This document shows positions 19,025 through 26,957 of a stretch of DNA of 64,000 nucleotides, one piece after another. The DNA is from DATBVX01 sp963705495 (GTDB lineage Bacteria; Pseudomonadota; Gammaproteobacteria; Steroidobacterales; Steroidobacteraceae). The notes under the pieces are model-generated. The model saw only the letters and a list, made by a program, of their open reading frames with translations. It ran no database searches and was not told the origin of the DNA. Location: positions 62,001 through 126,000 of the forward strand of contig CAVPJQ010000010.1 of NCBI GenBank assembly GCA_963705495.1. Direction: 5' to 3'. Positions within the stretch are counted from its first letter, which is position 1, and every line of letters begins with the position of its first letter. Both the position numbers and the translations under genes were made by a program.

Positions 19025-19558
19025 GTGAACCCACGACTCGCCATCCTCGCCACATCCTGCTGGATCGTCATCATGAGCACGCCGACACCGCACCCAGCTT
19101 CCGCCGAGGCCGCGCCGGAGAAAGCGCAGCCCTGCACCTCCGCGCCCTACCGCCAGTTCGACTTCTGGCTTGGTAACTGGAGCGTCACCGAGAAGGGTAA
19201 GGTCGCCGGCACCAATCGCATCGAGAGCATTCTCGGCGGTTGCGCGCTCTACGAGAACTGGCAGGGAGCGAGCGGGCTGCGCGGTAACAGCATCAACTTC
19301 TACGACGCGCCGCGCGGTGTATGGCACCAGACGTGGATCGACCACACGGGCAGCGCCCTTACGCTCGAAGGGCGATTCGAAAACGGCGCAATGCGACTCG
19401 AAGGTCAGCGCCCAGGTAACAAGCCCGGTGAGGTGCAGTTGCACCGGATCACGTGGACACCGCTTCCGGACGGCGAGGTTCGCCAGCTCTGGGAAACGTC
19501 CTCTGACGGCAGGACCTGGAGCGAGGCGTTCGACGGACTGTACACGCGCGTGAAGTAG
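19025..19558 (+). CDS. Secreted DUF1579-like protein
   Basis: This 177-residue protein starts at GTG 19025 with a signal-peptide-like N-terminus (MNPRLAILATSCWIVIM, cut near ASA). The mature part starts FDFWLGNWSV and contains SILGGCALYENWQG and VWHQTWIDHTGSAL, a pattern common in DUF1579-like lipocalin-type proteins of unknown function. These are usually single-domain periplasmic or secreted beta-barrels. It is separated from the ammonia-lyase by 83 bases with its own likely promoter. No function can be given. Confidence 0.7.
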   Translation: MNPRLAILATSCWIVIMSTPTPHPASAEAAPEKAQPCTSAPYRQFDFWLGNWSVTEKGKVAGTNRIESILGGCALYENWQGASGLRGNSINFYDAPRGVWHQTWIDHTGSALTLEGRFENGAMRLEGQRPGNKPGEVQLHRITWTPLPDGEVRQLWETSSDGRTWSEAFDGLYTRVK

Positions 19559-19578
19559 CGGCGTGCAGGAGTCACGGC

Positions 19579-19677
19579 GCTACTGCTGAACGTCCCCGCG
19601 GCCGCGAACGGCCATCACTGTGCTGGTCATGGTCGCGACGAGCACCTGCTATTCGTCGCGCTCGCCGATCGCAATGG
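19579..19677 (-). pseudogene. Duplicated 3' tail of the PaaI-type thioesterase gene
   Basis: The block at 19579-19672 aligns without gaps to the 3' end of the thioesterase gene (19852-19945), with 10 differences in 94 bases by my count. Read on the minus strand it gives IAIGERDE, then an in-frame TAG, then QVLVATMTSTVMAV and the same terminal QQ-stop. It has no 5' part, so it is a relic. It sits directly after the small Lys-rich gene. Confidence 0.7.
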
Positions 19678-19809
19678 TCACATCTTTCCGCCGCCCGCGA
19701 CCGGCGGCCAGTTGCCCGCCTTCTTGGAGCGCTTCAGCTCGCGCTTTTCCTTGAGCGACTTCTGTGGCTTTTTCTTGCCTTCGCGCTTCTGGTCCATGCC
19801 CTTGCTCAT
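19678..19809 (-). CDS. Small Lys/Arg-rich protein of unknown function (43 residues)
   Basis: The minus strand from ATG (19807-19809) to TGA (19678-19680) encodes 43 residues beginning MSKGMDQKREGKKKPQKS and ending in a Trp-Pro-Pro, glycine-rich tail. A GGGGTAG sequence a few bases upstream could serve as ribosome site. About 40% of residues are Lys or Arg. Very small, basic proteins with this MSKGMD...KKKP start occur as conserved hypotheticals in proteobacteria. The composition suggests binding to RNA or ribosomes, which is inference. It lies between the thioesterase gene and the relic copy of its tail. Confidence 0.55.
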   Translation of the reverse strand: MSKGMDQKREGKKKPQKSLKEKRELKRSKKAGNWPPVAGGGKM

Positions 19810-19851
19810 GGAACTACCCCCTCGTCGAGATGGAATGCCATTATACGACTG

Positions 19852-19945
19852 GCTACTGCTGAATATCGCTGCGGCCGTGAACAGCCATTACTGTGCTGGT
19901 CATGGTCGCGACCAGCACCTGCGTTTCGTCGCGCTCGCCGATCGC
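19852..19945. repeat. Direct repeat partner of 19579-19672
   Basis: This 94-base segment forms the 3' end of the thioesterase gene and is repeated 273 bases away at about 89% identity. The two copies lie in the same orientation on either side of the 43-codon gene. Confidence 0.7.
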
Positions 19946-20311
19946 CTCACCGTGGCAAACGGTAAGCGTGCGCCCGCATTTCACGACCGAGCCGATCAAC
20001 CTGAAGCGATCGGCGGCCGCCGGCGCGAGAAAATTGATCTTGTACTCGACCGTGAGCACGCCGGCGTCGGTGGGCATCAGGGAGAATGCCGCGTAGCCGC
20101 AGGCGCTGTCGAGCGCGGTGGCGACGATGCCCGCATGCATGAATCCGTGTTGCTGTGTCAGTTCAGGATCGAACGCCAGCTCGAGCTCGACGCGACCTGG
20201 ATCGACCTGGATTAGCGTTACTCCCAGTGCCGCCATTGCGCGCTGGCGGGCAAAACTCGAGTGCACGCGTGCGCTAAACTCCGGATCCTTGGCTTCGAAG
20301 GGTTTATCCAC
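19853..20311 (-). CDS. PaaI-family hotdog thioesterase
   Basis: This 152-residue protein is of the hotdog fold. It contains HGFMHAGIVATALDSACGYAAFS, the long-helix motif of PaaI-like acyl-CoA thioesterases with the catalytic acidic residue on that helix, followed by VEYKINFLAPA. It would hydrolyse a CoA thioester, often an aromatic or medium-chain acyl-CoA. The GTG at 20309-20311 gives the normal length; longer upstream starts add no recognisable sequence. It is divergent from the DUF924 gene with only about 20 bases between starts, so promoter elements must lie inside one of the two genes. Its 3' tail is duplicated downstream. Confidence 0.8.
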   Translation of the reverse strand: MDKPFEAKDPEFSARVHSSFARQRAMAALGVTLIQVDPGRVELELAFDPELTQQHGFMHAGIVATALDSACGYAAFSLMPTDAGVLTVEYKINFLAPAAADRFRLIGSVVKCGRTLTVCHGEAIGERDETQVLVATMTSTVMAVHGRSDIQQ

Positions 20312-20332
20312 GAACAACAGTGTCGCCGAGCC

Positions 20333-20983
20333 GTGGCCGGGAAATCCAATCCAGATGACCCGCGGGTCGAGAGGGTATTGACCTTCTGGTTCGCGGATTC
20401 CCGCGACCGCGCCGAGGCGCTGCGAAGTCGCACCGACTTCTGGTTTGACGCCGAAGCAGATGGCGAGCGTGGCGCCGTCGATCGACAGATCGAGCGAGAA
20501 TTTCGCGCCGACATGGAACGGGCGGCGGCCGGAGAGCTTACGGACTGGTCGCGCACACCACGAGGGAGGCTGGCACTCATCCTGCTGCTGGATCAGTTCC
20601 CTCGCAATGCGTTTCGCGGCACGGCGCGAGCTTTTGCGACCGATCCGCTGGCGCTCGGCCTGGCATTGGAAGGGATGCGGGAGGGAGCGGATGCGCTGCT
20701 GCAGCCCGCCGAAAGACTCTTCTTCTATCTCCCGCTGGAGCACGCCGAGGATCTCGATGCTCAGGAGCGTGGCGTCAGGGCGTGCGCGGCGCTAGCTCTA
20801 GAGGCCCCGGTGCCAATCCGCAGCTACTTCGAGGGATGCAGCCACTACGCCGAGCAGCACCGCGACATCATTCGCCGCTTCGGACGTTTTCCCCATCGCA
20901 ATGCCATCCTCGGCCGGGAGAGCACGGCCGAGGAACGGGACTACCTGGCACGCGAGGGCGTCGACTTCGGGCAGAAAGCCTAG
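20333..20983 (+). CDS. DUF924 family protein
   Basis: This 216-residue protein has the DUF924 signature: VLTFWFADS at the start, DFWFDAE, LALILLLDQFPRNAFRGTARAFATDPLAL in the middle and ERLFFYLPLEHAED, then FGRFPHRNAILGRESTAEE near the end. The family is all-helical (TPR-like) and of unknown function. GTG 20333 is the best-placed start before the conserved region, but it has a poor ribosome site. The stop overlaps the stop of the convergent reductase gene by four bases (20980-20983). Confidence 0.75.
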   Translation: MAGKSNPDDPRVERVLTFWFADSRDRAEALRSRTDFWFDAEADGERGAVDRQIEREFRADMERAAAGELTDWSRTPRGRLALILLLDQFPRNAFRGTARAFATDPLALGLALEGMREGADALLQPAERLFFYLPLEHAEDLDAQERGVRACAALALEAPVPIRSYFEGCSHYAEQHRDIIRRFGRFPHRNAILGRESTAEERDYLAREGVDFGQKA

Positions 20984-21993
20984 ATGCGGACTACGACCTT
21001 GCCGAAGTGAGCGCCGCTCTGCTGGTAGCGGTATGCGTCCGGCGCCTCATTGAACGCAAACACCTTGTCGATGACCGGTTTCATTCCGTTGACCTCGATC
21101 GCTGCATTCATGCGCTCGAACATAGCGCGGTTGCCGACAAAGATGCCGTGCAGGCTCGCGCCTTTACGCATGATCGGATGCGGGTTGGTGTCACCCTGCA
21201 ATCCCGCTAACACGCCGATAAGCGCGATCTTGCCGGCGTAGGCGACCGACTGCATCGACTTTGCGAGAGTGCCGGGACCACCGACTTCAACCACGTAGTT
21301 GACGCCTCGCCCTTCCGTGAGCTTCAGCACTTCTTTGTCCCATTCTGGCGTGCGCTTGTAGTTGATGAGGCCCGTCGCGCCGAGCGCGCGGCCACGCTCG
21401 AGCTTTTCATCGCTCGATGAAGTCATGAACACGCGTGCGCCGGCCAGGCGCGCGAATTGCAGCGCGAAGACCGAGACGCCGCCAGTCCCGAGCACCAGCA
21501 CGCTTTCTCCCGGCTTCACGCCGCACGTAATCATGAGCGCGTGCCAGGCCGTCACGCCTGCGCAGCTCAATGTGGCGCCTTCCTCGAACGAAAGGTTCGC
21601 CGGCATGGTGACGGCGTCCCGCTGATCGAATAGCGCGTATTCGGCCAGCACGCCATCCATCGGCGCCCCGATCGCGGGGCGCGCCTCCGGGGCCGGCGGT
21701 CCATCGACCCAATTCTGGAAGAAAGTGCTGACCACGCGGTCGCCCACCTTGAACCGTGTCACTTCAGATCCCGCCGCAACGACCTCGCCGGCGCCATCGG
21801 ATAGTGGAACGGTGTCGCGTTGCGCCTTGCCACCGAAATAGCCGCCGGTCACGATCAGCTGGTCGCGAAAGTTGAGCGACGCGGCGCGCATGCGCGCGAG
21901 AATTTGTGTGGGACCGGGGGTCGGTGTCGCGCGCTCCACGATCCTGAGCTGTTCGAGCTTCTCGCAGTCCTTGGGGACGATCCAGGCCCTCAT
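20980..21993 (-). CDS. Zinc-independent MDR-family NAD(P)-dependent reductase/dehydrogenase
   Basis: This 337-residue medium-chain dehydrogenase/reductase has a GroES-like N-terminal half (ASLNFRDQLIVTGGYFGG, DGAGEVVAAGSEV, VGDRV) and a Rossmann half (VLVLGTGGVSVFALQFA). It lacks the usual catalytic-zinc cysteine in the first domain, since 'SLNFRD' replaces the C/H ligand region. This points to a quinone or enoyl reductase-type activity. A full zinc-binding cysteine loop is also absent. The ATG at 21991-21993 follows GGAGG. The gene is co-directional with the amidohydrolase upstream (16-base gap) and probably shares its transcript. Confidence 0.85.
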   Translation of the reverse strand: MRAWIVPKDCEKLEQLRIVERATPTPGPTQILARMRAASLNFRDQLIVTGGYFGGKAQRDTVPLSDGAGEVVAAGSEVTRFKVGDRVVSTFFQNWVDGPPAPEARPAIGAPMDGVLAEYALFDQRDAVTMPANLSFEEGATLSCAGVTAWHALMITCGVKPGESVLVLGTGGVSVFALQFARLAGARVFMTSSSDEKLERGRALGATGLINYKRTPEWDKEVLKLTEGRGVNYVVEVGGPGTLAKSMQSVAYAGKIALIGVLAGLQGDTNPHPIMRKGASLHGIFVGNRAMFERMNAAIEVNGMKPVIDKVFAFNEAPDAYRYQQSGAHFGKVVVRI

Positions 21994-22009
21994 GGCGCGC
22001 CTCCTTCCG

Positions 22010-23086
22010 CTATAGCGAAAACACCCGCTCGGCGTTCGTCTGGAAGAACTTCTTCTTGTCGATGTCGCTGAGCGGCAGGTTGTCGCACGTGATTACTTCT
22101 TCGGCAACGTATTGGTACGGGTAGTCCATCGCGTACATCACGCGATCGGCGCCGAGCACGGAGTGGCAGAACATGATCGCCGGCTCCCACGCGACGCCAC
22201 TGTTGGTGACATACACGTTCTCGCGCAGGTAGTCACTCGGTTTCCGGCGCAGCGCCTTCATGCGTGGGTAGCGGCCGGCGGCCACCGAGGCCCGGTGCAT
22301 GTAGTCGATCCGATACATCCAGTACGGCAGTGCCTCGCCGGCGTGGCCGACGATGATCTTGAGCTGCGGAAACCGGTCGAATGCGCCGCTGGTGATGATG
22401 GCGAGCAAATGCATTCCGGTCTCCACCGCAAATCCGTAGATCGCGGACTCCAGGCCGCGCTCCAGCATCGGGCCGATCAGGCCGCGAGAAGGTGTGTTCG
22501 GGTGAATGTAGATCGGTGTGTTGAAGGCTTCGGCGGCGGCGAAGATGTCCCAGTACTTCTCATCGTCCAGGTACTCGCCCAGCGTGTGCGAATTGATGAT
22601 CACGCCTTTCAGGCCGAGCTGGGTCGCTCCGCGCTCGATTTCCTTCGCCGCCGCCTGCGGGTCCTGCGGCGCGACGGCCGTCAGCCCCGAATAGCGGTCG
22701 GGATGCTCGCGTATTGCCTCCGCCAGCTGGTCGTTGAACGAACGCGCGAGCGAGGTTGCCGTCGCCGCCTCGAAGACCTGCACTCCGGGCGAGGTCAGGG
22801 ACAGGATCTGCCGGTCGATGCCGGTCGCATCCATGTCCCGCAATCGCTGCTCGCCGAGGTCCTGGATTCGCGCGATGATCTGCGTGGCACGAGGACTTTG
22901 GCTGCCAAGGTAAAAACCCCAAAGGCTCCTGAAGCCCGGGTCATCGATGGCATTGCGCTCGAGGAGCTTGCGGTACTGCTCGAACATCTCGGGCGGCGCG
23001 AACGCCTCCTCGGTCGCGATGCGCTTGTAGCCCTTGGCGGGGGGTACGGAAGGTGTTGATTGTGCTCGGGATGCGTTGCTGCTCAT
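22010..23086 (-). CDS. Amidohydrolase family 2 decarboxylase, LigW-like
   Basis: This 358-residue PF04909 protein contains IATEEAF (E26/E27, metal), LWGFYLGSQSPRATQI, DLGEQRLRDMDATGIDRQILSLTSPGVQ, INSHTLGEYLDDE, IYIHPNTPSRGLI, GHAGEALPYWMYRIDYM and VMYAMDYPYQYVAEEV (late metal Asp). From memory this is close to 5-carboxyvanillate decarboxylase (LigW), which removes CO2 from 5-carboxyvanillate to give vanillate. The minus strand stays open to 23893, but the extra N-terminus has no family match and lies opposite another gene. The ATG at 23084-23086 gives the normal length. It is divergent from the NTF2-like genes, so it probably belongs to the same pathway. The exact substrate is inferred. Confidence 0.85.
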   Translation of the reverse strand: MSSNASRAQSTPSVPPAKGYKRIATEEAFAPPEMFEQYRKLLERNAIDDPGFRSLWGFYLGSQSPRATQIIARIQDLGEQRLRDMDATGIDRQILSLTSPGVQVFEAATATSLARSFNDQLAEAIREHPDRYSGLTAVAPQDPQAAAKEIERGATQLGLKGVIINSHTLGEYLDDEKYWDIFAAAEAFNTPIYIHPNTPSRGLIGPMLERGLESAIYGFAVETGMHLLAIITSGAFDRFPQLKIIVGHAGEALPYWMYRIDYMHRASVAAGRYPRMKALRRKPSDYLRENVYVTNSGVAWEPAIMFCHSVLGADRVMYAMDYPYQYVAEEVITCDNLPLSDIDKKKFFQTNAERVFSL

Positions 23087-23221
23087 GGCCGGAATCTTGG
23101 CACAGGCGGGCGCATTCACATTGCGCTTAGCATCTACTTTTATTTCCGTATCGGTCGAGCGTGCATGAGGGGCGGGCGGCGAGATAGCCCCAAGCCACAT
23201 CTTGAAAGTTAGGAGTTCGCG

Positions 23222-23926
23222 ATGACGACGACGGCCGAACAGATCCAGGCGCTCGAGAAGAAGCTCGAGCACGTGACCCACGAGCTCGGAGTGCTGCAGG
23301 ACGTGAATGCGATTCGCAGGCTCCAGTACGCCTATGGCTATTACATCGATAAATGCCTGTACAACGAGACGGTGGACCTGTTCGCCGAGGACGGCGAAGT
23401 CCGTTTCATGGGCGGCCGCTACAAGGGCAAGGCGGGCGTGCGGCGCCTCTACATCGGGCGTTTTCAGAAGAACTTCACGGGCGGGAAGAACGGCCCCATT
23501 CATGGCTTCCTGCTCGATCATCCGCAGCTCCAGGCCATCATCGATGTCGCGCCAGATCGTAAAACCGCGAAAGCGCGCGCACGCTCGGTGATGCAGGCGG
23601 GCAGCCATGAGAGCCGCCACACGGGCGAGGGCATTCCGCGCCAGTGGTGGGAAGGCGGCATCTACGAGAATGAGTACGTCAAGGAGGACGGCATCTGGAA
23701 GATCAAGGTGCTCAACTATCGACCGGTTTGGCATGGCACGTTCGAGAAAGGCTGGGCGCACATGCCCGCGGGCACGTTCCCGTTCGCTTCCCAGACGTAT
23801 CCCAAGGACCCGGTCGGTCCTGACGAGATCATCACTGATCCAAAGCCGGTGCTCTGGCCCGATACCGACGTCGTACCGTTCCACTACCCGCATCCCGTCA
23901 CCGGAAAGTGGGTGAAATCGGACTGA
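23222..23926 (+). CDS. NTF2-like (SnoaL-type) protein, first of two paralogues
   Basis: This 234-residue protein has an N-terminal coiled helix (EQIQALEKKLEHVTHEL) and an NTF2/SnoaL alpha-beta barrel: YGYYIDKCLYNETVDLFAED, GGRYKGKAGVRRLY, then WKIKVLNYRPVW and a Pro-rich end (FHYPHPVTGKW). GTTAGGAG lies just before ATG 23222. NTF2-like enzymes include cofactorless isomerases, dehydratases and the diarylpropane lyase LdpA, which deformylates a lignin-type beta-1 dimer to lignostilbene. Close linkage to a lignostilbene-type dioxygenase makes a lyase role attractive. A second copy (24776-25468) shares most of the motifs. Function is inferred. Confidence 0.8.
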   Translation: MTTTAEQIQALEKKLEHVTHELGVLQDVNAIRRLQYAYGYYIDKCLYNETVDLFAEDGEVRFMGGRYKGKAGVRRLYIGRFQKNFTGGKNGPIHGFLLDHPQLQAIIDVAPDRKTAKARARSVMQAGSHESRHTGEGIPRQWWEGGIYENEYVKEDGIWKIKVLNYRPVWHGTFEKGWAHMPAGTFPFASQTYPKDPVGPDEIITDPKPVLWPDTDVVPFHYPHPVTGKWVKSD

Positions 23927-23953
23927 TCGAGGCGCACCGCCCCGGACTGCTGC

Positions 23954-24757
23954 ATGGCAGGAGTTCTGAACAACCAGATTGCGATCGTTACCGGCGCCGG
24001 CCGTGGTTTCGGCCGCGCCATCGCGTTGCGGTTTGCCGCTGAAGGTGCCGCCGTCGCTGTCACGGCGCGCACCCAGAAGCAGATCGATGAGACGGCGGCG
24101 GCGATCACCTCGCAGGGCGGACGGGCCATCGCCGTGGCAGGGGATGTCACGCGACGTGAGGACGTGACGCGCGTAGTCGAACGCACGATCGCGAAGTTCG
24201 GGCCGGTGACCACGCTCGTGAGCAATGCCGGCCGCGGCGGGCCCTATGGACCGATCGGCTTTGTCGATCCGGATGAATGGTGGGCTTCACAGGCACTGCA
24301 CGTGCGCGCGCCGCTCTTGTTCGCGAGCGCTGTGCTGCCCGGGATGCAGAAGGCGGGCGGCGGGCGGATCGTCATCGTGGCGAGTCGCGGCGGCGTCGAG
24401 ATTGGACCGAGCCTTTCCGCGTACTGCGTCGGTAAGGCGACGCAGATCCGTTTCGCGCAGCATCTGGCCGCCGAAGGCAAGGAGCATCGCGTTGCGGCGT
24501 TTGCGATCGAGCCGGGCACCGTGATCACCGACATGGCAGAAGCGACGCTCGCTTCTCCCGACGCCCAGCGCTGGCTGCCGCACATGCTCGTCTCACTCAG
24601 AGAAATCAAGGCCCAGTCCGACCCGAAGGCGGGTCTCGCGCGCTGCGCCGAGATGTGCGTGAAACTTGCTTCCGGTCGCTACGACGGCCTCTCGGGACGC
24701 TACCTGACGCCGGACGATGACTTCGACGCGCTGCTGCGCGCAGGCGCTTCGGGCTGA
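23954..24757 (+). CDS. Short-chain dehydrogenase/reductase
   Basis: This is a classical SDR of 267 residues: GAGRGFGRA for NAD(P), VSNAGRGG, a serine in IVASRGG and Y157/K161 in YCVGK. It starts at ATG 23954, 28 bases after the first NTF2-like gene. It ends 18 bases before the second one, whose AAGGAG site lies in the gap. It is not close to the LigD-like pair at 12261-14187. It probably oxidises or reduces an alcohol or ketone intermediate handled by the NTF2-like enzymes. Confidence 0.87.
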   Translation: MAGVLNNQIAIVTGAGRGFGRAIALRFAAEGAAVAVTARTQKQIDETAAAITSQGGRAIAVAGDVTRREDVTRVVERTIAKFGPVTTLVSNAGRGGPYGPIGFVDPDEWWASQALHVRAPLLFASAVLPGMQKAGGGRIVIVASRGGVEIGPSLSAYCVGKATQIRFAQHLAAEGKEHRVAAFAIEPGTVITDMAEATLASPDAQRWLPHMLVSLREIKAQSDPKAGLARCAEMCVKLASGRYDGLSGRYLTPDDDFDALLRAGASG

Positions 24758-24775
24758 ATTTCAAGGAGATTGCGC

Positions 24776-25468
24776 ATGGCGAACGAGGATCAGATCAAGA
24801 CTCTCAACACACGCATCGATGAGCTCACGCGGCGAATAGGCCTGATGGAGGACACGCACGCGGTGCGCTGCCTGCATTTCAAGTACGGCTACTACATCGA
24901 CAAGTGTCTGTATGACGAAGCGGTGGACCTGTTCGCCGACGACGCACGCGTGCACTTCCTGAATGGCGTCTACCGCGGCAAGGCGGGCGCGCGGCGCCTG
25001 TATTGCGACTGGTTCCGTAATCTCTTCACTCGCGGTCACAACGGGCCCGTGTACGGCTTTCTGCTCGATCACCTGCAGATGCAGGACATCGTCGACGTGG
25101 CGCCGGATGGCCTGACTGCCAAGGGGCGCTTTCGCGCCCTGATGACGGCGGGCCAGCACGAGAGCAAGCGCGACCGCGTCGAGCACTTTCCGGCGCAATG
25201 CTGGGAGGGCGGCACCTACGAGAATTCCTACGTCAAGGAGCGTGGCGTCTGGAAGATCCAGGTGCTCAACTACAACATGCTGTGGCAGGCGGACTATGAG
25301 AAGGGGTGGGCGAACGACAAGCCGCACCTGCTGCCCTTCGACAAGATCTATCCCGAAAATCCGCTGGGCCCGGACGAATTGCAGGCCGGGACGCCGACGT
25401 TCTGGCCAGACACACGCAACGTTCCATTTCATTACCCGCATCCCGTCACCGGGAAAATGTCGAAGTGA
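24776..25468 (+). CDS. NTF2-like (SnoaL-type) protein, second paralogue
   Basis: This 230-residue homologue of the protein at 23222-23926 has the same YGYYIDKCLYDEAVDLFADD and RGKAGARRLY motifs, the N-terminal coiled helix and the FHYPHPVTGK end. The middle differs (HNGPVYGFLLDHLQM). AAGGAG at 24763-24768 selects ATG 24776. It lies 19 bases before the dioxygenase gene. Two diverged copies in one operon could act on different stereoisomers or form a heteromer; both ideas are inference. Confidence 0.8.
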   Translation: MANEDQIKTLNTRIDELTRRIGLMEDTHAVRCLHFKYGYYIDKCLYDEAVDLFADDARVHFLNGVYRGKAGARRLYCDWFRNLFTRGHNGPVYGFLLDHLQMQDIVDVAPDGLTAKGRFRALMTAGQHESKRDRVEHFPAQCWEGGTYENSYVKERGVWKIQVLNYNMLWQADYEKGWANDKPHLLPFDKIYPENPLGPDELQAGTPTFWPDTRNVPFHYPHPVTGKMSK

Positions 25469-25487
25469 AACCCAGACGAGGCCGAGT

Positions 25488-26933
25488 ATGACGACGCCAT
25501 TTCCAGAATCGATGGACTTCAGCGGCTACAACGCGCCATCGCGAGTCGAATGCGAGGTGTACGACCTCGTGATCGAAGGCAGGCTGCCCGAGGAGCTCAA
25601 CGGCACCTGGTACCAGAGCGTGCCCGATCACCAATACCCGCCGATGCTCGGGCACGACACCTTCATCAGCGGCGACGGCATGGTGCGCATGCTGCGCTTC
25701 GAGAACGGTCACGTGGATTTCAAGCAGCGCTACATCCAGAGCGAGCGCTGGAAGAACGAGCGCAAGGCACGGCGCTCGCTGTATGGCCTGTATCGCAATC
25801 CGTATACCGATGATCCCAGCGTGCGCGGCAAGGGGCGTGGCGCGTACAACACCACGCCGATCTTCCATGGCGGACGGCTTCTGGCGCTCAAGGAAGACAA
25901 TCGCGCGATGCAGATCGACCCCGATACGCTCGACACGCTCGGTGAGTGGGACTTCAACGGAAAGCTGCGCAGCCAGACAATGACGGCACACACGCGGCCC
26001 GATCATGAAACCGGTGAGCTCTATTTCTTCGGTTACGAGGCGAGTGGCCTCGCATCGCGCGACGTGGCGTTCTGCGTCGCGGACCGGGACGGGGTGCTGG
26101 TGCGTGAGGAATGGTTCCAGGTTCCGTATTGCGCCTTGATGCACGACTTTGCGCTCACCAAGGAGCACGTGATTTTTCCGGTGTTTCCACACACCGCGGA
26201 CCTTGCGCGCATCAAGGCGGGCGGCGCGCACTGGATCTTCGAGCCCGACAAGGACAGCTTCGTCGGCATCATGCCGCGCGCCGGCACGGTGCGTGACATG
26301 CGCTGGTTCCGCGGGCCGGCGCGCTCAGCGTTTCATTTCATGAATGCCTACACCGAAGGCCATCGCGTGCACCTCGATTTCGGCTGCGGCAAGACCAGCC
26401 CGTTTCCGTTCATTCGTGAGGCTTCCAACATCGAGATCAAGCCCGAAGAGATGGCGGGCGACCTGGTGCGCTGGACCTTCGACCTCTCGAAGCCCGGGGA
26501 GAAGTGGGATGAGACGATATTGGGGCCGGGCGGGGACATGCCGCGCGTCGCCGACAAGGATGCGCTCGTCGACTACGAGGTCGGCTATTACGAGACCTTC
26601 GATCCTGCCGCGGCGCCGCCACTCATCGCTGGTCCGGTGGGAGCTGGCTTTAACACGATCCTGCGCATCGAGCTGAAAAGCGGCAAGGTGCGGCGACTGC
26701 CGATGGATCAGCGCTCGACCGTCCAGGAGCACGCACACATCCCGTCGAGGATCCCGGGACACGAGGGCTACCTGATCTTTCTCGTGGACCGGCATGATGA
26801 GAATCAGAGCGAGATGTTCGTCGTCGAGCCCCAGCACCTGGAACGCGGGCCGATCGCGCGCGTCAAGATCCCACTGCGGCTGCGCGTCGGCGTGCACGGC
26901 AACTGGGTGCCCGCCGCGGTATTGAATGCTTAG
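25488..26933 (+). CDS. Carotenoid-oxygenase family protein, lignostilbene dioxygenase-like
   Basis: This 481-residue seven-bladed propeller is of the RPE65/carotenoid cleavage oxygenase family. All four iron-binding histidines are present: H168 (MTAHTR), H219 (LMHDF), H283 (FHFMN) and H470 (GVHGNW). LYRNPYTDDPSV and LLALKEDN are typical of the bacterial stilbene-cleaving branch. Y102 and K135 fall where lignostilbene dioxygenases place the Tyr and Lys that bind the 4-hydroxyl (from memory, not aligned). It would split a stilbene C=C with O2 into two aromatic aldehydes in the cytoplasm. ATG 25488 gives normal length. The aldehyde dehydrogenase follows 24 bases later, consistent with aldehyde products. 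Confidence 0.87.
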   Translation: MTTPFPESMDFSGYNAPSRVECEVYDLVIEGRLPEELNGTWYQSVPDHQYPPMLGHDTFISGDGMVRMLRFENGHVDFKQRYIQSERWKNERKARRSLYGLYRNPYTDDPSVRGKGRGAYNTTPIFHGGRLLALKEDNRAMQIDPDTLDTLGEWDFNGKLRSQTMTAHTRPDHETGELYFFGYEASGLASRDVAFCVADRDGVLVREEWFQVPYCALMHDFALTKEHVIFPVFPHTADLARIKAGGAHWIFEPDKDSFVGIMPRAGTVRDMRWFRGPARSAFHFMNAYTEGHRVHLDFGCGKTSPFPFIREASNIEIKPEEMAGDLVRWTFDLSKPGEKWDETILGPGGDMPRVADKDALVDYEVGYYETFDPAAAPPLIAGPVGAGFNTILRIELKSGKVRRLPMDQRSTVQEHAHIPSRIPGHEGYLIFLVDRHDENQSEMFVVEPQHLERGPIARVKIPLRLRVGVHGNWVPAAVLNA

Positions 26934-26957
26934 CAGGGACAGCGCCTGGAGAAACAC

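Noticed and set aside
23087..23893. Long N-terminal extension of the LigW-like minus-strand frame
   Set aside because: The open frame continues to 23893 but lies opposite the NTF2-like gene and has no family match; it is a high-GC shadow frame.
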